Shown here: piece by piece, positions 1 to 7,807 of the stretch | Layout: each line of letters begins with the position of its first letter | Numbering within the stretch: the stretch's first letter is position 1 | From: Acinetobacter colistiniresistens | GTDB taxonomy: Bacteria > Pseudomonadota > Gammaproteobacteria > Pseudomonadales > Moraxellaceae | Assembly: GCF_024582815.1 (NCBI RefSeq) | Contig: NZ_CP102099.1 | Span: forward strand, 2,604,001-2,668,000 | Direction: 5' to 3' | Length of the DNA stretch: 64,000 bases | Made by a program: the position numbers and the translations under genes | The notes under the pieces: model-generated | Told to the model about the DNA's origin: nothing | Databases searched by the model: none | Seen by the model: the letters and a program-made list of their open reading frames with translations, nothing else

Positions 1-848
1 GCCAGCTTAATATCAAGCATAACCTGTTTAAGCAATATCAAAATGAGCTGAATCCTGAAGCGATTGAGTTGTCAGATGAGACCGCGCTGACTGAACAGCA
101 GGAACAGCAGATCACACATTGTTTAGATGATATGCGTGGGCAGTTTCAAACAGGGCAATTCCTACAGAATATGGATCTCATCCTGTTCCATAGTGAAACG
201 GATATGCCGATTTATGTGGAGAACCGTAGTCCCTTATTGAGTAAAATGCGCCAAATGATTTTAGTCGATCAGATTTCTGAGATTCAAATCATTAAGAATC
301 GCTTATGGAATGGTTGTCATGCCATGCTGGCGTGGTATGCCAGTGCACTTGGACATGACACCATTGGTATTGCCATGGCGGATCCAAAGATCATGAAATA
401 TGCTGAACAGGTGGTCAACGAAGTTAAATTGGGCCTAGCCAATATGATTCCCAACCAAGCCAAAGAACTGGATCGTATGGCAGACAGTTTCCTGCATTCT
501 TGTCGATCTGCCTATAAAGATCCCTGCGAGCGCGTGGCTCGTGATCCACTCAGAAAACTCAATCTAAGCGAGCGGGTGTTAGGCAGTTTAGAAGGCCATG
601 TGCAACAACAGCTTCCTTATCAAAAGTTAATGCAAGGCGCAATTTATGGTTATGTCTATGCCTTGAAAATGCTTGAGTTGGACGAAATTAAAATCGTAAA
701 GCATGTACAGACCAATATTGAACATATGGATATTACTGAAAACCAGAAGAAAGCCTTATTAAATCAACTCTATCAAGGGATTCAGGCAGAACTAAATCAT
801 GAAGCATTCTTGTCACAGTTAGATGAACTGAAACTTCAGACAGCTTAA
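1..848 (+). CDS. mtlD: Mannitol-1-phosphate 5-dehydrogenase, C-terminal part (5' end outside window)
   Basis: The frame is open from the left edge, so the true start lies upstream; the first in-window start-like codon (TTG at 69) is not the start. The visible part matches the C-terminal domain of long-chain polyol dehydrogenases. It has the NRLWNGCHAMLAW segment, which corresponds to the NTGHA helix of E. coli MtlD, and further on DPCERVARDPLRKL, the family's conserved ERVxRxPLRKL stretch. These enzymes interconvert fructose-6-phosphate and mannitol-1-phosphate with NAD(P)H. In Acinetobacter baylyi the enzyme carries an N-terminal HAD phosphatase domain and makes mannitol as a compatible solute. 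Whether that domain is present here cannot be seen. The next gene starts about 80 bp downstream. Confidence 0.85.
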   Translation, partial: QLNIKHNLFKQYQNELNPEAIELSDETALTEQQEQQITHCLDDMRGQFQTGQFLQNMDLILFHSETDMPIYVENRSPLLSKMRQMILVDQISEIQIIKNRLWNGCHAMLAWYASALGHDTIGIAMADPKIMKYAEQVVNEVKLGLANMIPNQAKELDRMADSFLHSCRSAYKDPCERVARDPLRKLNLSERVLGSLEGHVQQQLPYQKLMQGAIYGYVYALKMLELDEIKIVKHVQTNIEHMDITENQKKALLNQLYQGIQAELNHEAFLSQLDELKLQTA

Positions 849-898
849 ATGCCCGTGATTGGGGAAGATATCTTAACTTCTAAACAGGTTTATGTTTG

Positions 899-938
899 AA
901 TAACACAACTTTCAACAGAATGCTGAAGTTGTGTTATT
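899..938 (+). terminator. Long stem-loop after mtlD overlapping the next start codon
   Basis: The arms at 899-914 and 924-938 pair over about 15 bp with one bulged T and a 9-nt loop. No T-tract follows on the plus strand, so this may be an mtlD 3' hairpin or a translational control element. The GTG proposed as the start of the next gene (931) lies inside the right arm. Confidence 0.45.
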
Positions 939-1554
939 ACAAACAGAGACGCAATTGATTGCAACCGAACAGCGTGATTATCCTGAATGGCATGTGGGGC
1001 GCTCGGACTATGGGGTGTGGTATATCGAGATTGCTCAGCCAGAACTGATTCAATATTTAGATGAAATCCAGGCAAAATTTTCAGATTTGCTGCTTCCGAA
1101 ACAACAACGTCAATATCACATCACCCTATTTGTTTGTGGTTTCTTGCAACCTGCTGCTCAGCAGTACGATGATGATTTTCAGATTCAGAAGTTAGAGCAA
1201 CAGATCAAAATGCTTAAAGCATTACAGCTGACAACTTTTGAGCTGGAAATTAGACAGATAGATAGCTTTAGCAGTGCTTTATTTTTGCATATCAAAGACC
1301 AAGATCATGTACTGGCTCAGCTTCGCCAACAATTTGTTCAAGTGACGAATGAGGTTGCTGCACTTGAATATTGTCCGCATATTACTTTAGGTCTGTATCG
1401 TAAAGCTTGGCTCAGTAATATTGTACTGGAGCGGATACAACAACTTTCAATAAAAAATATAAAGTTTCAGGTCGAAAAAATAACTTTCGGTTATTATAAA
1501 GCTCAGATTTTACAAGGATTACTGTATCCTTATCATCAAATTGAACTAGGTTAG
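931..1554 (+). CDS. 2H phosphoesterase / 2'-5' RNA ligase-like protein
   Basis: The 207-residue product has the two HxT-type motifs that define the 2H phosphoesterase superfamily: YHITLFV near residue 64 and CPHITLGLY near residue 150. Members act on 2',3'-cyclic or 2'-5' phosphodiester bonds in RNA or nucleotides; the substrate here is unknown. There is no signal peptide or membrane segment, so it is probably cytoplasmic. The start is uncertain: GTG at 931 lies in a strong hairpin and lacks a clear Shine-Dalgarno, and TTG at 955, preceded by AGAGACG, is an alternative. It ends 2 bp before cobU and so is probably co-transcribed with the cobalamin genes, although no role in that pathway is known. 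Confidence 0.7.
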   Translation: MLLQTETQLIATEQRDYPEWHVGRSDYGVWYIEIAQPELIQYLDEIQAKFSDLLLPKQQRQYHITLFVCGFLQPAAQQYDDDFQIQKLEQQIKMLKALQLTTFELEIRQIDSFSSALFLHIKDQDHVLAQLRQQFVQVTNEVAALEYCPHITLGLYRKAWLSNIVLERIQQLSIKNIKFQVEKITFGYYKAQILQGLLYPYHQIELG

Positions 1555-1556
1555 AT

Positions 1557-2075
1557 ATGTTGCAACTGATTTTAGGCGGAGCACGCTCAGGTAAAAGCCG
1601 TTTGGCAGAACAAATTGCCAAAGATACAGGTTTATCGGTGATTTACATTGCAACGGCGCAAGCCTTAGATGCAGAAATGCAGCAGCGTATTGCACATCAT
1701 CAACAGCAACGCCCAGCACATTGGCAGGTACTTGAAGAACCGATTTATCTGGCAGATCAACTCTTGCAATGCGATCAAGCAAACCAAGTGATTTTGGTTG
1801 ATTGCCTGACTTTATGGCTGAGTAATTTATTATTGGCTGAAGACCCAGATTTTCAGTCACAACAGATGCAAAAATTATTCGAAGTCTTAGTACAACTAAA
1901 ATCTCAAATTATTCTGGTCAGCAATGAAACTGGGCTGGGAGTGGTACCAATGGGAGAAATTAGCCGTCGTTTTGTCGATGAAGCAGGGCGTTTGCATCAG
2001 ACTCTGGGGCAACTTGCCGATAAAGTCGTGTTTTGTGTAGCAGGCTTTCCAATGATTTTAAAAGATGAGAAATAA
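1557..2075 (+). CDS. cobU: Bifunctional adenosylcobinamide kinase / adenosylcobinamide-phosphate guanylyltransferase
   Basis: The 172-residue protein opens with a P-loop, GGARSGKS at residues 7-14, in the position and form typical of CobU/CobP. The middle has LVDCLTLWLSN, another family signature, followed by VSNETGLGVVP. The enzyme phosphorylates adenosylcobinamide and then transfers GMP to give adenosylcobinamide-GDP, the nucleotide-loop assembly step of cobalamin synthesis or salvage. It lies 2 bp after the 2H phosphoesterase and its stop is 1 bp before the preferred start of cobT, so it sits in an operon. Length is normal for the family. Confidence 0.93.
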   Translation: MLQLILGGARSGKSRLAEQIAKDTGLSVIYIATAQALDAEMQQRIAHHQQQRPAHWQVLEEPIYLADQLLQCDQANQVILVDCLTLWLSNLLLAEDPDFQSQQMQKLFEVLVQLKSQIILVSNETGLGVVPMGEISRRFVDEAGRLHQTLGQLADKVVFCVAGFPMILKDEK

Positions 2076-2076
2076 C

Positions 2077-3147
2077 ATGACTGAACAAGCGCCATGGTTT
2101 TTAGCCGCAGTACAGCAACCCGACTTAGATGCGAAACAACAAGCTGAACAACGACAACTGCAATTGACCAAACCAACTGGTGCTTTGGGCCAACTTGAAC
2201 AACTTGCAATACAGTTGGCCAGCTTACAAGGCACGCTCCATCCACAGATTCAGCAGCCTTGGATCACGATTTTTGCAGGCGATCACGGCGTTGTAGCCGA
2301 AAATATTTCGGCTTATCCGCAGGCCGTGACCCGTCAAATGCTGCAAAATTTTGCTTCAGGCGGTGCAGCTATCAGTGTGATTGCCAAACATCATCATGCA
2401 CATTTACAAGTGGTGGATTGCGGTACAGTGGGTGAAGCCTATGATTATGTTGGGGTTGAGCGGCATTGCATTCGTGCAGGTACCGCTAATTTTGCTCAAC
2501 AAGTCGCAATGACGGAACAGGAATGCTTAGCGGCTTTACAACTGGGTAAAGACTGCGTTGATCGTGCTAAAGCACAAGCTGCTGATATTTTTATTGCAGG
2601 GGAAATGGGGATAGGAAATACCTGTTCAGCTTCAGCACTGGCCTGTTTGTTGTTGCATGAAGGTGCTGCACAACTGACGGGTGTGGGGACAGGAATTAAT
2701 AACCAACAACTACAACATAAGATCGCTGTCATTGATCAAGCCGTGAAGCTGCATCAACAGAATGTGGCGGATGACGCTTTAAAAATTCTGGCAGCTGTTG
2801 GCGGTCTAGAAATTGCGGCAATGACAGGCGCTTATATTCGCTGTGCACAAATCGGTTTGCCGATTGTGGTAGATGGCTTTATTAGCTCGGTTGCAGCCTT
2901 GTGTGCGGTACGTATGCAACCACAAAGCCATGCATGGATGCTGTTTGGACATCAATCAGCTGAGTATGGACATCAACGTGTCTTAAATGCATTGGATGCA
3001 CAACCTATTTTAAATATGAATTTGCGTTTGGGTGAAGGTAGTGGTGCAGGAGCTGCACTGTCTATGTTGCAACTGGCTTGTGTGCTGCATAATCAAATGG
3101 CAACCTTTGCCGAAGCTGCGGTTACGGGTGATAAAGTTGCACCTTGA
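2077..3147 (+). CDS. cobT: Nicotinate-nucleotide--dimethylbenzimidazole phosphoribosyltransferase
   Basis: The 356-residue protein matches CobT along its length, with KPTGALGQLEQLA near the N-terminus, FAGDHGVV near residue 70, GEMGIGNTCSASAL in the middle and the glycine-rich LRLGEGSGAGAAL near the C-terminus. CobT makes alpha-ribazole-5'-phosphate from a lower-ligand base and nicotinate mononucleotide. I chose ATG 2077, which has GATGAG upstream, over the in-frame ATG 2065, which lacks a ribosome site. The 3' end overlaps cobC by about 20 bp. Confidence 0.93.
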   Translation: MTEQAPWFLAAVQQPDLDAKQQAEQRQLQLTKPTGALGQLEQLAIQLASLQGTLHPQIQQPWITIFAGDHGVVAENISAYPQAVTRQMLQNFASGGAAISVIAKHHHAHLQVVDCGTVGEAYDYVGVERHCIRAGTANFAQQVAMTEQECLAALQLGKDCVDRAKAQAADIFIAGEMGIGNTCSASALACLLLHEGAAQLTGVGTGINNQQLQHKIAVIDQAVKLHQQNVADDALKILAAVGGLEIAAMTGAYIRCAQIGLPIVVDGFISSVAALCAVRMQPQSHAWMLFGHQSAEYGHQRVLNALDAQPILNMNLRLGEGSGAGAALSMLQLACVLHNQMATFAEAAVTGDKVAP

Positions 3148-3742
3148 TTTACTGCGGCATGGGGAAACGACACTCAGCCATACCTTACGTGGACATTTGG
3201 ATGATGCGCTTACTGAACAAGGTTGGTTGCAAATGCAATCCACCGTTGAGCAGCATCTTGCTGCTCAAGTACAATGGGATGTAATCATCAGTTCGCCATT
3301 ACAACGCTGCCAAAAATTTGCGGCAGCACTGGCGAAACAACTTGAATTACCTTTGCTGCTCAATGCAGAAATTAAGGAAATGTATTTTGGCGATTGGGAA
3401 GGTATTGCCACGCAAACCATTTATGAAACAGAGCCTGAGTTATTGGCAAATTTCTGGCAATTTCCAACCCGATATCAAGCACCCAATGGGGAGTCACTGA
3501 ATCAATTTCAGCAGCGCGTTATGCATGGTTTTGATGATATTTACATGCAAATGCAGCAGCATCATTGGAACAGGGCTTTGGTGGTGACACACGGTGGTGT
3601 AATTAAATTACTCACTTGTTTGGCACGTCATCATAAGTTAGATGATCTATTAACCATGCCCGCAGAGTTAGGAAAGCTATATTCTTTAAACTTAACTCAA
3701 ATTGAAAATACAATTCATTTTTCTGAAAAGACAGCAACTTAG
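3128..3742 (+). CDS. cobC: Alpha-ribazole phosphatase (histidine phosphatase family)
   Basis: The product begins with LDLLRHGETTLSHTLRG, carrying the RHG catalytic motif of the phosphoglycerate-mutase-like phosphatases, and has VVTHGGVI with the second catalytic histidine late in the protein. In the cobalamin context this is the CobC type, removing phosphate from alpha-ribazole-5'-phosphate (or adenosylcobalamin-5'-phosphate). The frame is open further upstream inside cobT, but that extension does not look like the family. GTG 3128 gives a normal length of 204 residues and a 20-bp overlap with cobT; TTG 3137 is an alternative. Confidence 0.87.
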   Translation: MIKLHLDLLRHGETTLSHTLRGHLDDALTEQGWLQMQSTVEQHLAAQVQWDVIISSPLQRCQKFAAALAKQLELPLLLNAEIKEMYFGDWEGIATQTIYETEPELLANFWQFPTRYQAPNGESLNQFQQRVMHGFDDIYMQMQQHHWNRALVVTHGGVIKLLTCLARHHKLDDLLTMPAELGKLYSLNLTQIENTIHFSEKTAT

Positions 3743-3852
3743 CAGCGATAAAATCTTATTCTATTTCCAGTATTTGCTTGGGTCTTGTAATCGGACTGTC
3801 ATTGCCGCTGTCTATGATACAGGGCATTTCTTGACCTATAAGCAAATCATCC

Positions 3853-5436
3853 ATGAATATATTATTGAAAAGCAGTGTGTTATGCGTGAGCATTGTATTG
3901 GCGGCATGTAATAATGACGATCACGTAGAATCGCAAAATCCGCCAGAAACGAGTACTGCATCAAAATATTATCAGACTAAAACTCCATACCAACCGCAAC
4001 AAGATCTAAAAAAATATGAAGCCATTCCGCAAGGGTTTCAGCCAGTATTTACTGAACTGGTTGCCCGTCATGGTTCTCGCGGCTTATCGAGCATCAAATA
4101 TGATTTAGCGCTGTATAACCTATGGAAACAGGCCAAAGCTGAAAATGCGCTCACATCTTTAGGCGAAAAGCTGGGGGCAGATTTGGAAAGTATGATGAAG
4201 GCTAATATTCTTCTCGGTTATGGTGTGGATGGCATCCGTCAGTTTGGCTATGGCAATGAAAGCATGCAAGGTATTCAGGAGCATCGCGGTATTGCTGATC
4301 GTTTATTGCAACGGCTTCCAACTTTGTTCCAAACTGCAGCACAGCAATCATCATCAATTTTAGTACAAAGCTCGGGTGTAGACCGTGCTGTAGATAGCGC
4401 CAAGTTTTTTACTGCTGAATTGCTCCAACAGCAGCCACAATTAAAGACACATATCATCCCAGTCTCCTACACGAGCTTAGCCAGTAGCAGTGTGCCATCA
4501 ATTGAAGATGGTGGCGTTGATCGTTTTAAACTCTATTTTCATAGTTTGAACAAAGAGCAAGATCTAGTACAACCTTTATCGGCGCAACAACAGGCGATTT
4601 ACGATGCCAGTCAAGCCTATCAGCATTTCGAAGAAGATGATGCAGATCTGGTCAATAAACTCAATGAGCTTGTGAAAAATAGCCGTGCTGAACAGGTGGC
4701 AATGAGCGTGTTGAATCCACTTTTTAAGTCTGAATTTATTAAAAAATTGGGAACAACGGGATATGTATTTAGCAATACCGGCTCTTATAGCGTCACGTCA
4801 CCTAAAGGTGAAACCATCACTGAAAAAGGTAAGGGAAAAAATAGTATTGCCAGTGCTGTGGATGCAGCGGCCTATATCTATGAGTTGTATTCGATTTCAG
4901 GCGGCATGAAAACTGAACTGAAAGGGACTGATTTTGATCAGTATATGCCTGTAGATGCAGCAAAGTTCTATGCTGAATTTAACGATGCCAATGATTTTTA
5001 CACTAAAGGTCCAAGTTTTACCGAATCGAAGAATGTCACCAGTGCAATTGCCCAAGGTTTAAAACAGGACTTATTTAAACAGGTCGATGCGATTGTGGAT
5101 AAGCAGCAAACCCATCGTGCAGTATTACGTTTTGCTCATGCTGAAATCATTATTCCTTTGGCGACCAGTTTAGAGTTGCATAACATGATGCAGTCGTTAC
5201 CGTTACGTCAAACTTATAGTTATAACACCAGTGCTTGGCGTGGTGAGACGGTGTCACCGATGGCAGCAAATCTACAGTGGGATATTTATCAAGATAAGCA
5301 AGGCACAACCTTGCTGAAAATGTTCTATAACGAGAAAGAAACTTTATTTAAACCGAGTTGTAACTACGCACGTTATAGCAATAACAGTTTTTATTATGAT
5401 TATTTGAAGCTTAAACAATGTTATCAAATTCAATAA
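3853..5436 (+). CDS. Histidine acid phosphatase (MINPP/phytase-like) lipoprotein
   Basis: The 527-residue protein starts with a lipoprotein signal ending VLAAC, with the lipidated Cys at residue 19. The catalytic RHGSR motif of branch-2 histidine acid phosphatases is at residues 72-76, and the proton-donor motif HAE is at 429-431. This resembles multiple inositol-polyphosphate phosphatases and phytases, which release phosphate from sugar or inositol phosphates outside the cytoplasm. The exact substrate cannot be read from sequence. It lies between cobC and cobS on the same strand with about 110 bp in front, so it may have its own promoter. A strong terminator follows. Confidence 0.8.
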   Translation: MNILLKSSVLCVSIVLAACNNDDHVESQNPPETSTASKYYQTKTPYQPQQDLKKYEAIPQGFQPVFTELVARHGSRGLSSIKYDLALYNLWKQAKAENALTSLGEKLGADLESMMKANILLGYGVDGIRQFGYGNESMQGIQEHRGIADRLLQRLPTLFQTAAQQSSSILVQSSGVDRAVDSAKFFTAELLQQQPQLKTHIIPVSYTSLASSSVPSIEDGGVDRFKLYFHSLNKEQDLVQPLSAQQQAIYDASQAYQHFEEDDADLVNKLNELVKNSRAEQVAMSVLNPLFKSEFIKKLGTTGYVFSNTGSYSVTSPKGETITEKGKGKNSIASAVDAAAYIYELYSISGGMKTELKGTDFDQYMPVDAAKFYAEFNDANDFYTKGPSFTESKNVTSAIAQGLKQDLFKQVDAIVDKQQTHRAVLRFAHAEIIIPLATSLELHNMMQSLPLRQTYSYNTSAWRGETVSPMAANLQWDIYQDKQGTTLLKMFYNEKETLFKPSCNYARYSNNSFYYDYLKLKQCYQIQ

Positions 5437-5459
5437 TCTAAGATATTCGACCTTTTCAT

Positions 5460-5488
5460 TTGGGAATAGCTTGCTATTCCCAATTTTA
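5460..5488 (+). terminator. Rho-independent terminator after the phosphatase gene
   Basis: An 11-bp perfect stem (5460-5470 with 5473-5483) is followed by a T-rich tail on the plus strand. It separates the phosphatase gene from cobS. Confidence 0.75.
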
Positions 5489-5536
5489 TTTCTTCATAAT
5501 CCATGCACGATGAACCTGATGTGATTGAGAGGTTGC

Positions 5537-6280
5537 ATGACACCTTTTTGGATTGCCTTGCAGTTTTTGACCGTTTTACCGATTGAGCTCAAAACAATGC
5601 CAAGTGCCAAGCAGAATGGTCAGGCATTATTATTTTATCCTTTGGTTGGCTTGTTGCTTGGAATGATTTTATTTGCCTCAGCAATGTTATTGATAAAGCT
5701 TCCGATCATCTTGAGTGCAGCGTTGATCCTTGTACTCTGGATTTGGCTGACGGGTGGATTACATTTCGATGGTTTAGCGGATAGTGCAGATGCGTGGGTG
5801 GGTGGATTTGGTGATCCTGAACGAACCCTGAAAATCATGAAAGACCCTGCTTGTGGTCCAATCGGCGTGCTGAGTTTAGTCGTAGTCTGCTTGCTGAAAT
5901 TTGTGGCCTTATATGTTTTGCTCGAACAACAAATGGCTGCCTTTTTAATTGTCTTGCCTATGCTGGGGCGCAATGTGCCACTGTTTTTATTCCTCACTAC
6001 ACCTTATGTGCGTGCTCAAGGCTTAGGGCGTTCTATGACTGATTTTATGCCAAATAAGCAACTTTGGATGGTTTTTGTCATTACAATTTCATTGCTTTGT
6101 ATATTTAAATGGGTGGGTTTAGTTGCACTATTGGTTTTTTTACTGATGCTTTTCTATCTGCGTTCTGTATTTATTAAACGTATTGGCGGGATTACTGGCG
6201 ATACTGTAGGTGCAGCAATTGAGCTGACTGAAACGGGTGTGATTCTCAGTGTTGTGATTGCTTCATTCTATATCATTTAA
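5537..6280 (+). CDS. cobS: Adenosylcobinamide-GDP ribazoletransferase (cobalamin synthase)
   Basis: The 247-residue, highly hydrophobic protein has the CobS signatures: FWIALQFLTVLP at the start, GGLHFDGLADSADAW near residue 80, KDPACGPIGVL near 110 and GGITGDTVGAAIELTE near the C-terminus. It joins adenosylcobinamide-GDP to alpha-ribazole (phosphate) at the inner membrane, the last assembly step. ATG 5537 has GAGAGG a few bases upstream and is preferred to TTG 5525. A terminator lies between it and the preceding gene, so it is probably transcribed separately from cobUTC. Confidence 0.92.
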   Translation: MTPFWIALQFLTVLPIELKTMPSAKQNGQALLFYPLVGLLLGMILFASAMLLIKLPIILSAALILVLWIWLTGGLHFDGLADSADAWVGGFGDPERTLKIMKDPACGPIGVLSLVVVCLLKFVALYVLLEQQMAAFLIVLPMLGRNVPLFLFLTTPYVRAQGLGRSMTDFMPNKQLWMVFVITISLLCIFKWVGLVALLVFLLMLFYLRSVFIKRIGGITGDTVGAAIELTETGVILSVVIASFYII

Positions 6281-6303
6281 AAAAATTAATCGCTTGAGGT
6301 GAC

Positions 6304-6330
6304 GTGATCCTGCTAAAAAAGAAGGATCAC
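6304..6330. terminator. Stem-loop between convergent cobS and PepSY genes
   Basis: An 8-bp perfect stem (6304-6311 with 6323-6330) lies between two convergent genes. There is no T-tract on either side, so the terminator role is tentative. Confidence 0.4.
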
Positions 6331-6340
6331 TCTCATGATG

Positions 6341-7804
6341 TTAGCGCTTACGTAGTTGAACCAAGAAACCAAGTACAGAAAGTACAGCAACCAATCCGGC
6401 AATCGTACCTAGAATGATATCTCGAAGTGTTTTATCTATTGGCAACCATGTCCATTTGTGCAAATAAGCAAAGCTAAATCCTTCTAAAGCATCTTGTTGG
6501 GTAACTTGTGCTGCAATCATGCCACTGCTAGGCTCAATATACAGTCTGAGTTGATTCTCTAACTGCGTCTCAACTTTGATCACGGGTAGGCGTTTGTTGA
6601 TAAAACCATATTCTCCTCCAAAGCTGGTCACCCATGAAGCGTGTTGCACTTGCTCAGGCTGTAATCCTAAATAGCTTGCAGCCAATAGTTTGCTTTGTTC
6701 AAGAATATCAAGTGCCTTAGTATTATTGGCATCAACAAATTGAATGTTAGGTGCCGCTGTTTTGCTAGGGTGATGATTGTGCTCCTTCGTTGCTGCTGTC
6801 ATGCTTCCTTGTAGTGGTGCTTGTCCAATGGCTTGAATCATCCATGCTGCATGGCTATGTGTTTCGCTAAAGGATGTTGGAACAAGATCCAGCCGTTGAA
6901 TGGGGTGTGTCGTGACCTGCTGCCATGCTTGAGTAGTTAAATCAGTAGTATGAAAAACAGGTTGAATGTTTTTAATATCAGGTTTTTTCTGCCAAAGATG
7001 ATAGAAACCACTCATCACCCAAAGCAGAATAAACACGCTTAGACTGATGCCTAAATAGCGGTGCAGAAAACGAGTTGGCTTATGCCCTAAGCGGTGATTG
7101 CGTCGATTGTGAATTTTAAAAAATAAGCCAATGCCCATAAAAGTCATGCACAGTATGCCAATCAAAGCCAGCTGCATGAGAATAGTCTGACCTGTCCAAG
7201 CTTGATCACCCCATGTCCAGGTATGACCTAAGCGGAAGATTTTTGCCATCCACATCTTTTGATCATTGGAGAGTGTGGCCAATCGGGCTTGTGAAGGATC
7301 AACATAGGCACGTAAACCATTTTGAAAATCAACACGCCAAACAGGCAGTAAACGATTGACACTCGGATAATCATCACTGAATGTGGTGATGATTTGGCTG
7401 GATACAATGTCCTGTCGCGATAAGCCTGTATACCAAAGTGCTAAACGTTGGGCATCTTGTTGTTCTGCATCAATCAGCAATTGACCTGTCTGACTATCAT
7501 AATATTCAGCAATATTTTGATTGGGTTGTAAGACGCGATAAGCAAAATGCTGAGGCTTTAATTCAATCACCTGTAGTGCTGAAAATTGTGCTATCTGATG
7601 TTGTTTTAAAACATCCGTTGCCGCTAATGCATGTGTTAAATCCAATTGTTGAGATGGGGGCATTCGTTTTACAGGTTGAGGTTGTGTTGCACTCATGATT
7701 GGATGCAACACACCTGTTAAAGACCAAAGTAAAACGAGAATACCGAACACCATCCCAAAATTACGGTGTAATGACAGTAGTTTTTTCAGTAGTCTGGCAT
7801 TCAT
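6341..7804 (-). CDS. PepSY domain inner-membrane protein (putative metal-reductase type)
   Basis: The 487-residue protein begins with a membrane helix in the form LHRNFGMVFGILVLLWSLTGVL, typical of PepSY-associated membrane proteins. It has further helices near residues 210-230, 250-270 and 465-485 and periplasmic PepSY-like regions between them. Relatives next to siderophore receptors are thought to reduce or release metal in the periplasm. A His-rich stretch (KEHNHH) is near residue 345. The start is 3 bp from the stop of the TonB receptor gene, so the two are co-transcribed. The metal is not shown by the sequence. Confidence 0.8.
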   Translation of the reverse strand: MNARLLKKLLSLHRNFGMVFGILVLLWSLTGVLHPIMSATQPQPVKRMPPSQQLDLTHALAATDVLKQHQIAQFSALQVIELKPQHFAYRVLQPNQNIAEYYDSQTGQLLIDAEQQDAQRLALWYTGLSRQDIVSSQIITTFSDDYPSVNRLLPVWRVDFQNGLRAYVDPSQARLATLSNDQKMWMAKIFRLGHTWTWGDQAWTGQTILMQLALIGILCMTFMGIGLFFKIHNRRNHRLGHKPTRFLHRYLGISLSVFILLWVMSGFYHLWQKKPDIKNIQPVFHTTDLTTQAWQQVTTHPIQRLDLVPTSFSETHSHAAWMIQAIGQAPLQGSMTAATKEHNHHPSKTAAPNIQFVDANNTKALDILEQSKLLAASYLGLQPEQVQHASWVTSFGGEYGFINKRLPVIKVETQLENQLRLYIEPSSGMIAAQVTQQDALEGFSFAYLHKWTWLPIDKTLRDIILGTIAGLVAVLSVLGFLVQLRKR

Positions 7805-7807
7805 GGC

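Noticed and set aside
849..930. Cobalamin riboswitch upstream of the cob genes
   Set aside because: The gap is only about 80 bp, shows one hairpin and has none of the B12-box features I would expect.
931..1860. Several overlapping minus-strand frames
   Set aside because: They are shadows of the 2H phosphoesterase and cobU genes without start signals or family features.
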